This document shows, in pieces, positions 49,997 through 58,058 of a stretch of 64,000 nt of DNA (positions are counted from its first letter, which is position 1; every line of letters starts with the position of its first letter). Source of the DNA: Ruminococcaceae bacterium UBA5413 (GTDB taxonomy: Bacteria > Bacillota > Clostridia > Oscillospirales > Acutalibacteraceae); the NCBI GenBank assembly GCA_002409585.1, contig DHNP01000017.1, positions 69,047 through 133,046 on the forward strand, written 5' to 3'. The position numbers and the translations under genes were made by a program. The notes under the pieces are model-generated. The model was not told where the DNA came from. It saw nothing but the letters and a program-made list of their open reading frames with translations, and searched no databases.

Positions 49997-51106
49997 TCAG
50001 TCGCTTAAAAACATATCCACCCATAAAAGCGCGGCGCCAATGGCGCTTGCATCCGAGCCGTACTTGCTGAAATGCAGGTAGTTGCGGCGCTCGTCGAAAG
50101 TGTTAAGCGGCAGCAGCTTTTGGTATACCATTTCGGAGTACTGCTCAAGGTACCGGCTTATCTCGCCGCCTACAATGATGTCGGAGTCAAATATTGTGTG
50201 GATATTGTTTATGCCGGTGGCAAGGTAGTCAAGGTATGTCTTCCACTTTTCGATGCAGATGCGGCTGCCGGAGTTCAGCGCATCAAAGAACTCATCAACG
50301 TCGTTAAAGCCTGGCTCCGTCAGCACGCGCGTCGAGCAGTAGGCTTCGAGGCATCCTTTTTTGCCGCATGAACATGTAAGGCCGTCCTTTACTATTGTCA
50401 TATGGCCGAATTCACCTGAGCGGCCGTTTATGCCGTTGTAGAGCTTATTGTCAATTATTATGGCGCCGCCGACGCCTTTGTTTACGGACAAAAACACCGC
50501 GTCTTCTATGTTGTCTATTTTCCATATTTCCGCGAAGCCGGCAAGGTTTGCCTCATTGTTAGACATAACGGGGTATGGTATATATTTAGCCATTATATCG
50601 AGCGGCAGGTTTTTAGTTTTTAAAGTAGGGCTGTACTCGAGTATATTGTTTTTAGTGTCGACCGTGCCGGGAACCGAAAGCCCCACCCCTATGACGGACT
50701 TAGGGTCTACTCCGCTCCCCGTTAAAAAAGCTTTAAGGTATGCGCCTATTTGTCTGAAGTATGTGTCGTCGTTCCGGAAAGGCTCGCGTACTTTTTTGTC
50801 ATGCAGTACATTTTCGTTAAGGTCTATGAGTACAAAGCGCAGGTGGTTCTGCGTAATTTCTATGCCGACAGACAGCTTTGCATCGTATGCGAGCGAGATT
50901 ACCGCTGGTTTTCTCCCGCCTGAAGACTCCAAAGTGCCGGACTTTTTAACAAGGCCGTTCTCGGCAAGGCCTTTTAAAATCAACAAGACGGTAGGCATGC
51001 TGAGGTTTAATGCCTGCGCTATGTCGTGCTTTGTTGCGCTGTCGTTTGAGTATAAAAAATTTATAATCCTTTTTTTATTTGTGTTTCTGACTTCAAAGTT
51101 ATTTAT
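49997..51106 (-). CDS. ROK-family repressor, copy 2, with apparent ATA start codon
   Basis: A 369-residue protein if read from ATA at 51106. The N-terminus (INNFEVRNTNKKRIINFLYS) aligns without gaps to copy 1 at 38580, which starts with ATG at the same place and has the same length. GGAGAG lies nine bases before the ATA, and an in-frame TGA three codons upstream rules out an earlier start. No ATG, GTG or TTG occurs until residue 37, inside the HTH. The HTH, ROK domain and zinc motif CSCGKKGCLEAYCS are intact. Either ATA is used for initiation, with low yield, or the gene has just lost its start. Confidence 0.82.
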   Translation of the reverse strand: MNNFEVRNTNKKRIINFLYSNDSATKHDIAQALNLSMPTVLLILKGLAENGLVKKSGTLESSGGRKPAVISLAYDAKLSVGIEITQNHLRFVLIDLNENVLHDKKVREPFRNDDTYFRQIGAYLKAFLTGSGVDPKSVIGVGLSVPGTVDTKNNILEYSPTLKTKNLPLDIMAKYIPYPVMSNNEANLAGFAEIWKIDNIEDAVFLSVNKGVGGAIIIDNKLYNGINGRSGEFGHMTIVKDGLTCSCGKKGCLEAYCSTRVLTEPGFNDVDEFFDALNSGSRICIEKWKTYLDYLATGINNIHTIFDSDIIVGGEISRYLEQYSEMVYQKLLPLNTFDERRNYLHFSKYGSDASAIGAALLWVDMFLSD

Positions 51107-51511
51107 GGCGTATCACTCTCCGTTGAAACTATTATCTTAATACAGCCGCTTTACATAAATGTATGGAATCTTACTTTGCGCGGGGAACATGCTTTAAGCG
51201 GGCCTGTACGGCCGTGCTTCGTAACTTAAGCCAGAAACGGAGCCTGCTATGTAATGCGGGTGAGGCATTAAAAAGATAATAAAATTCTCTGGCAAAAGTT
51301 TAGCACATAAAAGGCAGATGCGCAAGTACCGCCGTACCATGCCGTTAAAAATAAAAACAATCCTGCAAAAAAAGAAAGCCGGAACCCAAGTACAGGCACC
51401 GGCAGTCTTTTGGCGTTGTTACAGATACTGATACGGCTGTTTGCGTTTTACTGTCTATATTTTTTTTTAAAGTGTTTTTTAGTTTACTGCTTTGGCGCCG
51501 GAAAATCGCCG
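51107..51511. other. Gene-free stretch between ROK copy 2 and the mutarotase gene
   Basis: It holds the likely upstream region of ROK copy 2 (51107-51350, no clear promoter) and, at 51367-51403, a terminator for the mutarotase operon. GCCGG pairs with CCGGC, followed on the minus strand by TTTCTTTTTTT. Confidence 0.5.
51367..51403 (-). terminator. Terminator of the xylulokinase-isomerase-mutarotase operon
   Basis: GCCGG (51378-51382) and CCGGC (51399-51403) form the stem. On the minus strand it runs into TTTCTTTTTTT. The stem is short but the T-run is strong. Confidence 0.6.
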
Positions 51512-52576
51512 CTATGCTTTTTCAACCGTGAAGCTGTAAATCGTCTCGCTTTTGAACTCCGCGCCGGGTTTTAATGTTTGGAACGGAAAGTCCGGATGGT
51601 GTACCGAGTCGGGGAAAAACTGTGTTTCAAGGCATATGGCATGGTGCTTTTCCATTTCCTGGCCGTCGTACCCTAACGAACCTTCGTGGTATGAGTTCGC
51701 GGTAAAGATTTGCAGCCCTGGCATGTCGGTAGCTACTTCCATTTTGCGGCCGCTTACGGCATCATAGAGCCACGCGGCTTTTTTCATGGCGCGCGGTTCG
51801 CCGTTCAGCGCAAAATTGTTGTCATAGCCGCCGCAGATTTTCAGAAATGCATCGTCGGCAAAGATATCCCTGCCGACAGGTTTTGCGCGGCGGAAGTCAT
51901 AAGGGGTGCCCTTTACAGGCAGAAGCTTTCCTGTGGGGATAAGCTCTTTGTCCGCTTCGGTTATGCAGTCTGCATCAATTTGAAGTGTAAGGGAAAGAAT
52001 GTCTCTGCCGGGGTTGCCGGTTATGTTGAAGAACGTATGGTTTGTAGGTGCAAAGATGGTTTCTTTGTCGGTTTTGGCAGAGTAGCATATACTGAGCGCA
52101 TTGCCGGCGGAGAGGGAGTACTTTACTTCGGCCGCGACGTTGCCCGGGTAGCCGCATTCGCCGTTTTTGTCAAGGCATGAGAGCGTTATGGAGGGCGTAC
52201 CGCCGCCGGTTGTCTCTTTTACCGACCATATCCTGTTTTGGTAACCGCCGGGCGCGCTGTGAAGGGAATTGCGGCCCTCGTTTTTAACGAGATGGTAAGT
52301 GTTTTTACCTATTGCAAATTCCGCGCCTGCTATGCGGTTAGCGCAGCGGCCTACTACAGCACCGAAAAAATCGTCGTCCCTGTCATACTCGGGGAGCGTT
52401 TTGTGCCCAAGCACCACGTTTTCGCTTTTGCCGTCCCTATCTGGGACGAAAAGCCTGTAGACCCTGCAGCCGTAGGTTAATATTTCGGCGGACATACCGT
52501 TTGAATTTTTCATAGTGTACTTGTCGGCGCTGCGCCCGTCGGGCAGTAAGCCGAAAGGTTCTTTTTCTATGCCCAT
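51512..52576 (-). CDS. galM: Aldose 1-epimerase (galactose mutarotase family)
   Basis: A 354-residue beta-sandwich mutarotase. GRCANRIAGAEFAI, NSLHSAPGGYQNRIW (first His), FAPTNHTFFNITG (catalytic His) and the C-terminal AICLETQFFPDSVHHPDFP with the catalytic Glu are all present. It interconverts alpha and beta anomers of the free sugar before isomerisation. It is the last gene of an operon with the isomerase and xylulokinase, 12 bases after the isomerase stop, with GGAGGAAC before the ATG. Confidence 0.9.
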   Translation of the reverse strand: MGIEKEPFGLLPDGRSADKYTMKNSNGMSAEILTYGCRVYRLFVPDRDGKSENVVLGHKTLPEYDRDDDFFGAVVGRCANRIAGAEFAIGKNTYHLVKNEGRNSLHSAPGGYQNRIWSVKETTGGGTPSITLSCLDKNGECGYPGNVAAEVKYSLSAGNALSICYSAKTDKETIFAPTNHTFFNITGNPGRDILSLTLQIDADCITEADKELIPTGKLLPVKGTPYDFRRAKPVGRDIFADDAFLKICGGYDNNFALNGEPRAMKKAAWLYDAVSGRKMEVATDMPGLQIFTANSYHEGSLGYDGQEMEKHHAICLETQFFPDSVHHPDFPFQTLKPGAEFKSETIYSFTVEKA

Positions 52577-52588
52577 AAACGTTCCTCC

Positions 52589-54079
52589 TTATTTTGAAAA
52601 CGGGTTTTCCGTTTTGTACGGAAGGCCTTTAGGCTGGTTAAAAGAAATGTCGTCAATACCGAGGTAACGGAACAAAGTGTAGATTGCCTTGCCGGCGTGG
52701 CCGAAGGCGACGGCGCCGTGATGCGGAAAGCGCTTTTCTATAAGTACGTGGCGGTAGAACCGGCCCATCTCTGGTATGGCGAAAATGCCTATGCCGCCGA
52801 ACGACTTGGTGGCGACCGGGAGTATTTCACCCTGCGCTATGTAGCAGCGTATTTTTGAGTCCGCCGTTCCCTGGAGGCGGAAAAGCGTGACGTCGCCGGG
52901 GATAATGTCGCCCTCAAGCGTACCGCGTGTGAAGTCAGGGGTTTTGCCGCCCTCAAGCAGCCTGTTTTGTATCAGCTGGTACTTTATTTTTCCGTCGCTC
53001 AGCTTGCAGAAAGGCGTGTTGCCGCAGTGGAAACCCATGAAAGTATCGCTCTGCTCGTAGTCGAACCTGCCTTTTATCCGGCTCTCGTACAGGTCGCGCG
53101 GCACGCTGTTGTTTATGTCAAGAAGCGTAACGGCGTCGCCGCTTACGCAGGCGCCTATGTATTCGCTTACGGCCCCGTAAATATCGACTTCACAGGCTAC
53201 CGGCATGCCTGCCCTTGTAAGGCGGCTGTTTACGTAGCACGGTTCAAAACCGAACTCTTTAGGAAATGCCGGCCAGCATTTGTCGGCAAATGCAACGTAA
53301 CTGCGCGAGCCTTTGTTTGCCTCAGCCCAGTCAAGCAGCGTCAGCTCGAACTGCGCCATGCGGGGCAGCAGGGCGGGGTATGTGTTGCCGCTTTTGCCAA
53401 GCTCTTTTTCCATGTCGGCAGCGACGGCTTCAATGCGCTTGTCGCCGCTGTGCGCCTTGTATGAAACGAACAGGTCAAGTTCGGAATTTTCCTGTACTTC
53501 TATGCCGAGGTCATACAAAGGCTGTATGGGCGCGTTGCATGCGTAAAAGTCCTGCGGGCGCGGGCCGAACGTGATGACTTTAAGTGACTTAAGGCCTATA
53601 GCGGCGCGTGCGACCGGAACAAAGCCTGCAATCATATGTGCTACTTCATCTGCAGTGCCGACGGGATTTTCAGGTATTACGGCCGGTATATTGCGCAGGC
53701 CGAGGTTGTATGAGCAGTTGAGCATGCCGCAGTAAGCGTCGCCCCTGCCGCCTATGAGGTCGCCGTAAGATTCCTCGGCGGCCGCGGCGAACATTACCGG
53801 CCCGCCGAAGTTTTCAGCTATGAGCGTTTCAGGCGTTTCTGGCCCGAAATTGCCGAGAAAGACTACAAGCGCGTTGCACTGCGCTTCTTTTACTTCGTTT
53901 ACGGCTTTAAGCATATCGCTTTCGTTTTCCACTATTGTTTTTGCCGCGTAGATTTTTTCGCCGATGGAAGAGCAGCTTTTGACGACGTTTTCCATCCGCT
54001 TCTGCGAAAGGGAGAGGACAAAGCAGTCGCGGCTTACGGCGATAAGCCCTAATTTTACTTCGGGAATATTTTTTAACAT
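52589..54079 (-). CDS. L-fucose/L-arabinose isomerase family protein (pentose isomerase candidate)
   Basis: A 496-residue protein of the fucose/arabinose isomerase fold. Two N-terminal Rossmann-like domains (about 1-310) contain LVVFLGNFGPETPETLI and ITFGPRPQDFYACNAP. The C-terminal part holds possible Mn ligands in CEVDIYGAVSEYIG, LLDINNS and RFPHHGAVAFGHAG. No xylA-type gene is visible, so this protein may supply the aldose-ketose step before xylulokinase. Candidate substrates are D-xylose, L-arabinose, D-arabinose or L-fucose; an xylose-type importer and xylulokinase favour D-xylose, but the family is better known for the others. Confidence 0.8.
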   Translation of the reverse strand: MLKNIPEVKLGLIAVSRDCFVLSLSQKRMENVVKSCSSIGEKIYAAKTIVENESDMLKAVNEVKEAQCNALVVFLGNFGPETPETLIAENFGGPVMFAAAAEESYGDLIGGRGDAYCGMLNCSYNLGLRNIPAVIPENPVGTADEVAHMIAGFVPVARAAIGLKSLKVITFGPRPQDFYACNAPIQPLYDLGIEVQENSELDLFVSYKAHSGDKRIEAVAADMEKELGKSGNTYPALLPRMAQFELTLLDWAEANKGSRSYVAFADKCWPAFPKEFGFEPCYVNSRLTRAGMPVACEVDIYGAVSEYIGACVSGDAVTLLDINNSVPRDLYESRIKGRFDYEQSDTFMGFHCGNTPFCKLSDGKIKYQLIQNRLLEGGKTPDFTRGTLEGDIIPGDVTLFRLQGTADSKIRCYIAQGEILPVATKSFGGIGIFAIPEMGRFYRHVLIEKRFPHHGAVAFGHAGKAIYTLFRYLGIDDISFNQPKGLPYKTENPFSK

Positions 54080-54132
54080 GCTGTTTTTTCCTTTCTATAC
54101 AATAATTATTTTATATTGTTTTGCGGTTTGCA

Positions 54133-55644
54133 TTATCTGTAGCTCCATTTAAGCGCATCGTAAAATTTTACATATTTTTGGTACTGCAGGTCATAAACTC
54201 CGGTGTTTTCAGCATTGGGCATGCTGCTCCCGCTTGACTCTATAAACGGTACGGTTTGCGAAAGGTTTTCAAAAAGCCCGGCGGTGACGCCGGCGACAAG
54301 CGCCGCGCCGAAAGAGCCTCCCTCCGAGCTGCCGTATACGGTCCTTACCGGCAGGTTGAAAGTGTCTGCAAATATCTGCTGCCAGACTTTACTTTTGGCA
54401 CCGCCGCCGGCAATGACAATTTCGTTTGAACCGTCGCATTTTCCCGCTTCCGCTATGACACCGTACACCTGCTTAAGCGAAAACGCGACGCCCTCCATTA
54501 CGGCACGCGCGAAGTGTCCTTTGCCGTGCCTTGAGGTAATGCCGAGAAAAGCGCCTTTGGCGTTAGGGTCGTTTACGGGGGCGCGTTCACCGGTAAGGTA
54601 GGGGAGAAAGATAAGCCCTTCGGAGCCCGCGGGGACTTTTTCGGCTTCACTGTCTAAGATACTGAAAACGTTTTTATTTTCTGCTTTTGCCTTTTCTGTT
54701 TCATAGTCGCCCAAGGCGTTTTTAAACCACTGGTAAGAACCCGCCGCCGCAAGTGTTACGCCTATAGCCGAGTATGTACCGGGTTCGTTTCCGCAGAAAA
54801 CCTGCAGCATCCCGTTTGGGTTAGCGGCAAAAGATGGCAGGTTTACGGCAGCTACGCCTGATGTTCCGAGGGTTATGCCTACGCGCCCTGGCTTTATAAG
54901 GCCGAGCCCAGCCATTGAGATAACGGCGTCGCCTCCTCCGCCTGAGAGTACGGTTCCCTCGGGGATGCCGGTGAGGGCGGCCGCTTCTTTTGTAACATGG
55001 CCGGCGGCTTCGGTGGACTCGATAACACGCGGGAACATGGCCGGGTCAAGCCCGGCTTTTTTTATGAGTCCAACCGCCCACTCGCGTTTTTCGACGTTAA
55101 AAAATCCCGTGCCGGAAGCATCGGAAACGTCGGTGCATATGCTGCCGGAAAGTTTAAACCTTATGTAGTCTTTGGGGTTTATAACCGTTTTGGTTTTAGC
55201 GTAATTTTCAGGTTCGTTTTCTTTCATCCACAGTATTTTTCCGCCGGTGTAGCCCGTCAGCATGCGGTTGTTTGTTACCGCCAGCAGGGAAGCGTCCCCT
55301 CCGGCGGCGGCGGTGATTTCGGCGCACTGTTTTTCAGTCCTCTGGTCATTCCACAGTATGGCGCGGCGGATAACGCGGTTATTTTTGTCAAGGGCCACCA
55401 TGCCGTGCATTTGGCCGGAAAAGCCCACTGCGAGGATTTTCGTGTCTTTTAATGCCGCGGTTATCTTTTTAAGCCCCCTGCAGACGCCGTCCCACCAGTC
55501 ACCGGGCTCCTGCTCCGACCAGCCGGCTTCAGGCGAATAGCACGAATATTCTTCTGTAACAGATTTAAGTATCCGGCAGTGCCCGTCAACCGCGATTATT
55601 TTACAGCCGGACGTGCCAACGTCGATTCCAAGAATACAGTTCAT
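54133..55644 (-). CDS. xylB: Xylulokinase
   Basis: A 503-residue FGGY kinase with the classic XylB motifs: LGIDVGTSGCKIIAVDG, VGFSGQMHGMVALDKNNR, AILWNDQRT, IFLPYLTGERAPVNDP and IAGGGAKSKVWQQI. It phosphorylates D-xylulose to xylulose 5-phosphate. The ATG at 55644 has GGAGGAGAAATGAT in front; the frame upstream to 55695 runs through an untranslated leader. It is the first gene of the minus-strand operon that continues with the isomerase and mutarotase. Confidence 0.92.
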   Translation of the reverse strand: MNCILGIDVGTSGCKIIAVDGHCRILKSVTEEYSCYSPEAGWSEQEPGDWWDGVCRGLKKITAALKDTKILAVGFSGQMHGMVALDKNNRVIRRAILWNDQRTEKQCAEITAAAGGDASLLAVTNNRMLTGYTGGKILWMKENEPENYAKTKTVINPKDYIRFKLSGSICTDVSDASGTGFFNVEKREWAVGLIKKAGLDPAMFPRVIESTEAAGHVTKEAAALTGIPEGTVLSGGGGDAVISMAGLGLIKPGRVGITLGTSGVAAVNLPSFAANPNGMLQVFCGNEPGTYSAIGVTLAAAGSYQWFKNALGDYETEKAKAENKNVFSILDSEAEKVPAGSEGLIFLPYLTGERAPVNDPNAKGAFLGITSRHGKGHFARAVMEGVAFSLKQVYGVIAEAGKCDGSNEIVIAGGGAKSKVWQQIFADTFNLPVRTVYGSSEGGSFGAALVAGVTAGLFENLSQTVPFIESSGSSMPNAENTGVYDLQYQKYVKFYDALKWSYR

Positions 55645-55737
55645 ATCATTTCTCCTCCGTTTAAATAAAGCATTTAAAGATTCAAGAAGATTCAAGGAAT
55701 ATATTAAATAGTTTTACTAAAGTGCTTTATAATAATA

Positions 55738-55766
55738 GTTATAGCATAATATATCAGCCATGTCAA
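55738..55766 (-). promoter_or_regulatory. Promoter of the xylulokinase operon
   Basis: On the minus strand TTGACA (55761-55766) and TATAAC (55738-55743) are 17 bases apart. The core TTTTGTTGACAT...TATAACTA is nearly the same as the importer promoter at 39935. TAGTTTTACTA at about 55709-55719 lies downstream and may be an operator. Between it and the SD is the direct repeat AGATTCAAGA-AGATTCAAGG. Confidence 0.7.
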
Positions 55767-55899
55767 CAAAATATAGGCACGCGCGAGATTTTCAAGTCCG
55801 CTAACGAAAAGGCTGCTTAATTTTAACTGTATACTTTTTAAAAATCTTGGGCAATTAAACTTGCAATCTTCAAGGCTGCAATTTTGAAAGTAAAAAAGC

Positions 55900-55928
55900 T
55901 TGACGTTTACAGAAATATTTAGTATAAT
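55900..55928 (+). promoter_or_regulatory. Promoter of the tRNA-Thr gene
   Basis: TTGACG (55900-55905), 17 bases, TATAAT (55923-55928), 23 bases before the tRNA. Confidence 0.8.
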
Positions 55929-55951
55929 AACATGGTTGATGGTTTTGATAT

Positions 55952-56026
55952 GCTGGTGTGGCTCAATGGTAGAGCAGCTCATTCGTAATGAGCAGGTTGT
56001 TGGTTCGATTCCGACCACCAGCTCCA
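55952..56026 (+). tRNA. tRNA-Thr (anticodon CGU)
   Basis: A 75-base cloverleaf with CCA encoded. Acceptor arms are GCTGGTG and CACCAGC. The anticodon arm GCTCA-TTCGTAA-TGAGC shows anticodon CGT, reading ACG. The T arm is GTTGG-TTCGATT-CCGAC. A strong promoter lies upstream and a terminator directly follows. Confidence 0.95.
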
Positions 56027-56077
56027 AAAAGAAACCCGGAAGCTTTCACGTTGATGGCTTTCGGGTTTCTTTTTGGT
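56027..56077 (+). terminator. Terminator after tRNA-Thr
   Basis: AGAAACCCGGAAGC pairs with GGCTTTCGGGTTTCT (56055-56070), and TTTTT follows. Confidence 0.85.
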
Positions 56078-56381
56078 TTAAAGGACGCCTGCCGATAATT
56101 GGATAAGCGGCGAAAGTTAAAACGGCTAACGGGCCGCTGCAGGACGGAAGTTTTGCAGCGGCCCGTTTTTATGTGCGGCCGTAAAGCAGATTGGATGTTA
56201 ACGCCTGGGACGGAGCGCCTTAAAAGGGCAAAGCGTTAAACGCAGTGTTTTTACGGCGAAAGCAAAAACGCTTATTCATTATAATCGGTTATTACCGTAT
56301 TTACGTCTTCGGCATATCATGTTATTGCGGATTAAATAAACTGTATCCGCAGAAAGAGCTACCGGGGAAGGTGAAAACGCG
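56078..56381. other. Gene-free stretch with a second strong terminator
   Basis: AACGGGCCGCTGCA (56128-56141) pairs perfectly with TGCAGCGGCCCGTT (56154-56167), and TTTTT runs to 56170. Because it starts 50 bases after the tRNA terminator it is probably a backup stop. The following 200 bases must hold the promoter of the NitT/TauT-type operon, but no clear -35/-10 pair or known riboswitch was recognised. Confidence 0.6.
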
Positions 56382-57188
56382 GTGATAAAACCTTATAAAA
56401 TAAAAGTCGAAGGCGTGAGCAAAACGTTCACAAGCGGCGGAAAGGTTTTCCCTGCTTTGGACGATGTTAACCTCACCGTCGAAGACGGTAAATTTGTCAG
56501 CATCATAGGCCCAAGCGGCTGCGGAAAATCCACGATGTTCAATATAATAGCAGGGCTTACGCCGCCTACCGGCGGTGATGTTTTCGCTGACGGTGAAAGC
56601 ATTGCCGGCAGGGCGGGGTACGTAGGCTACATGCTCCAAAAAGATATGCTGCTGCCGTGGCGCAATATACTTGACAATATAATTTTAGGCCTTGAAGTAC
56701 GCGGCGTACCGCGAAAGAAAGCCGTCGGGCGGGCTTTGCCGCTCATTGAAAAGTACGGGCTTAAAGGCTTCGAAAAGCATTACCCTGACGAACTTTCAGG
56801 CGGTATGCGCCAGCGTGCCGCACTTTTGCGGACTTTGCTTTACGACAGGGATATCATGCTGCTTGACGAGCCGTTTGGGGCGCTTGACGCCCAGACAAGG
56901 CTTTTAATGCAGAACTGGCTTTTGGAAATATGGCGTGATTTCGGCAAAACCATCCTTTTCGTAACGCACGACATAGACGAGGCGATATACCTTGCCGACG
57001 AAATCTACGTCTTTACTAAGCGCCCCGGAAAGATAAAAGCAAAAATAGAAGTACCCATAAAACGCCCGCGTTCCGCAGGCGACATGACTACGCCCGAATT
57101 TGCCGGACTTAAAAGCACGCTGCTGAAGCTGCTCTTTTCCGCCAGTCCGGACGGGGCTGAAACGGCAGGGGGTGATGAAATTGACTAA
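56382..57188 (+). CDS. NitT/TauT-type ABC transporter ATPase
   Basis: A 268-residue single ATPase. Walker A is GPSGCGKST, Q-loop MLQKDMLLPWRNIL, signature LSGGMRQRAAL, Walker B IMLLDEPFGALD and H-loop VTHDIDEA. The Q-loop and PFGALD wording is typical of the nitrate/sulfonate/taurine/thiamine-precursor group. The start is GTG 56382. It overlaps the permease start by 14 bases. Confidence 0.9.
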   Translation: MIKPYKIKVEGVSKTFTSGGKVFPALDDVNLTVEDGKFVSIIGPSGCGKSTMFNIIAGLTPPTGGDVFADGESIAGRAGYVGYMLQKDMLLPWRNILDNIILGLEVRGVPRKKAVGRALPLIEKYGLKGFEKHYPDELSGGMRQRAALLRTLLYDRDIMLLDEPFGALDAQTRLLMQNWLLEIWRDFGKTILFVTHDIDEAIYLADEIYVFTKRPGKIKAKIEVPIKRPRSAGDMTTPEFAGLKSTLLKLLFSASPDGAETAGGDEID

Positions 57189-58026
57189 ACCTTCAAAAAA
57201 ATATGCCTGCGCCAGGGCAAAGCGGTTTATATACGATGACGAGCATCAGATAAAAAAGCGGAAAAAAATAATCGCTGCGGGCAGGATAGCCGTCGCAGTC
57301 CTGATTTTTGCGGGATGGGAATTTTTCACGCACATCGGACTTATGGACCCGTACTACTGGAGCTGCCCGTCAGCTATACTGGAAACCACATGGGAACAGC
57401 TTGCGCACGGTTCGCTTTCGGGTGATATAGCGTATACATCCGCGTCGGCTGTTATAGGCTTTGTTACAGGCACTTTGTTTGGCGCTGTGCTTGGCCTGTC
57501 GTTTTGGTGGTCAAAAGCATATGCCGGCATAAGCGAGCCTTTCCTTATAGTTTTTAACGCACTTCCCAAACTGGCCCTAGGCCCTGTGCTCGTCATTATG
57601 TTCGGCATAGGCTTCTTTTCTAAAGCCGTCCTCGCGTTTCTTATGACTGTGGTTACAACGGCCATCTACGCCTACGGTGGTGTTAAAAGCGTAGACCCGG
57701 CGATGGAAACGCTCCTTTATTCGCTCGGCGCAAGACGCTGGCAGGTATTTACCAAAATCGTCGTCCCGTCGTCGCTGCCATGGATCATAAGCAGCCTGCG
57801 CGTTAACATAGCGCTTGCACTCGCTGGGTCCATTGTCGGCGAATTTATTTCATCGGAACACGGCGTCGGCCGCATGGTCATTTACGCCGGCACTATACTC
57901 GATATAAACCTCGTATGGGTTGGGGTCTTTGTACTGTCCGTCTTATCCGTAGTTATGTACTTCTGCGTAGTTCTGCTTGAAAAGTTCCTGTCCCGCCATT
58001 TCGTAAGGATGAACGGGCAGGGTTAA
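57175..58026 (+). CDS. NitT/TauT-type ABC transporter permease
   Basis: A protein of about 283 residues with six hydrophobic segments. ALPKLALGPVLVIMFGIG holds the coupling-helix region of the family and YSLGARRWQVFTKIVVPSSLPWI is the EAA-like motif. The ATG at 57175 overlaps the ATPase stop. The N-terminal 35 residues are unusually basic and cytoplasmic. Confidence 0.9.
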   Translation: MKLTKPSKKYACARAKRFIYDDEHQIKKRKKIIAAGRIAVAVLIFAGWEFFTHIGLMDPYYWSCPSAILETTWEQLAHGSLSGDIAYTSASAVIGFVTGTLFGAVLGLSFWWSKAYAGISEPFLIVFNALPKLALGPVLVIMFGIGFFSKAVLAFLMTVVTTAIYAYGGVKSVDPAMETLLYSLGARRWQVFTKIVVPSSLPWIISSLRVNIALALAGSIVGEFISSEHGVGRMVIYAGTILDINLVWVGVFVLSVLSVVMYFCVVLLEKFLSRHFVRMNGQG

Positions 58027-58058
58027 CGGCTATAAATTTCCGTCAGGAGGTGTTCCGT

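Noticed and set aside
56171..56381. Possible riboswitch before the NitT/TauT-type operon
   Set aside because: No thiamine or guanidine riboswitch core sequence was found; only a terminator and unstructured sequence.
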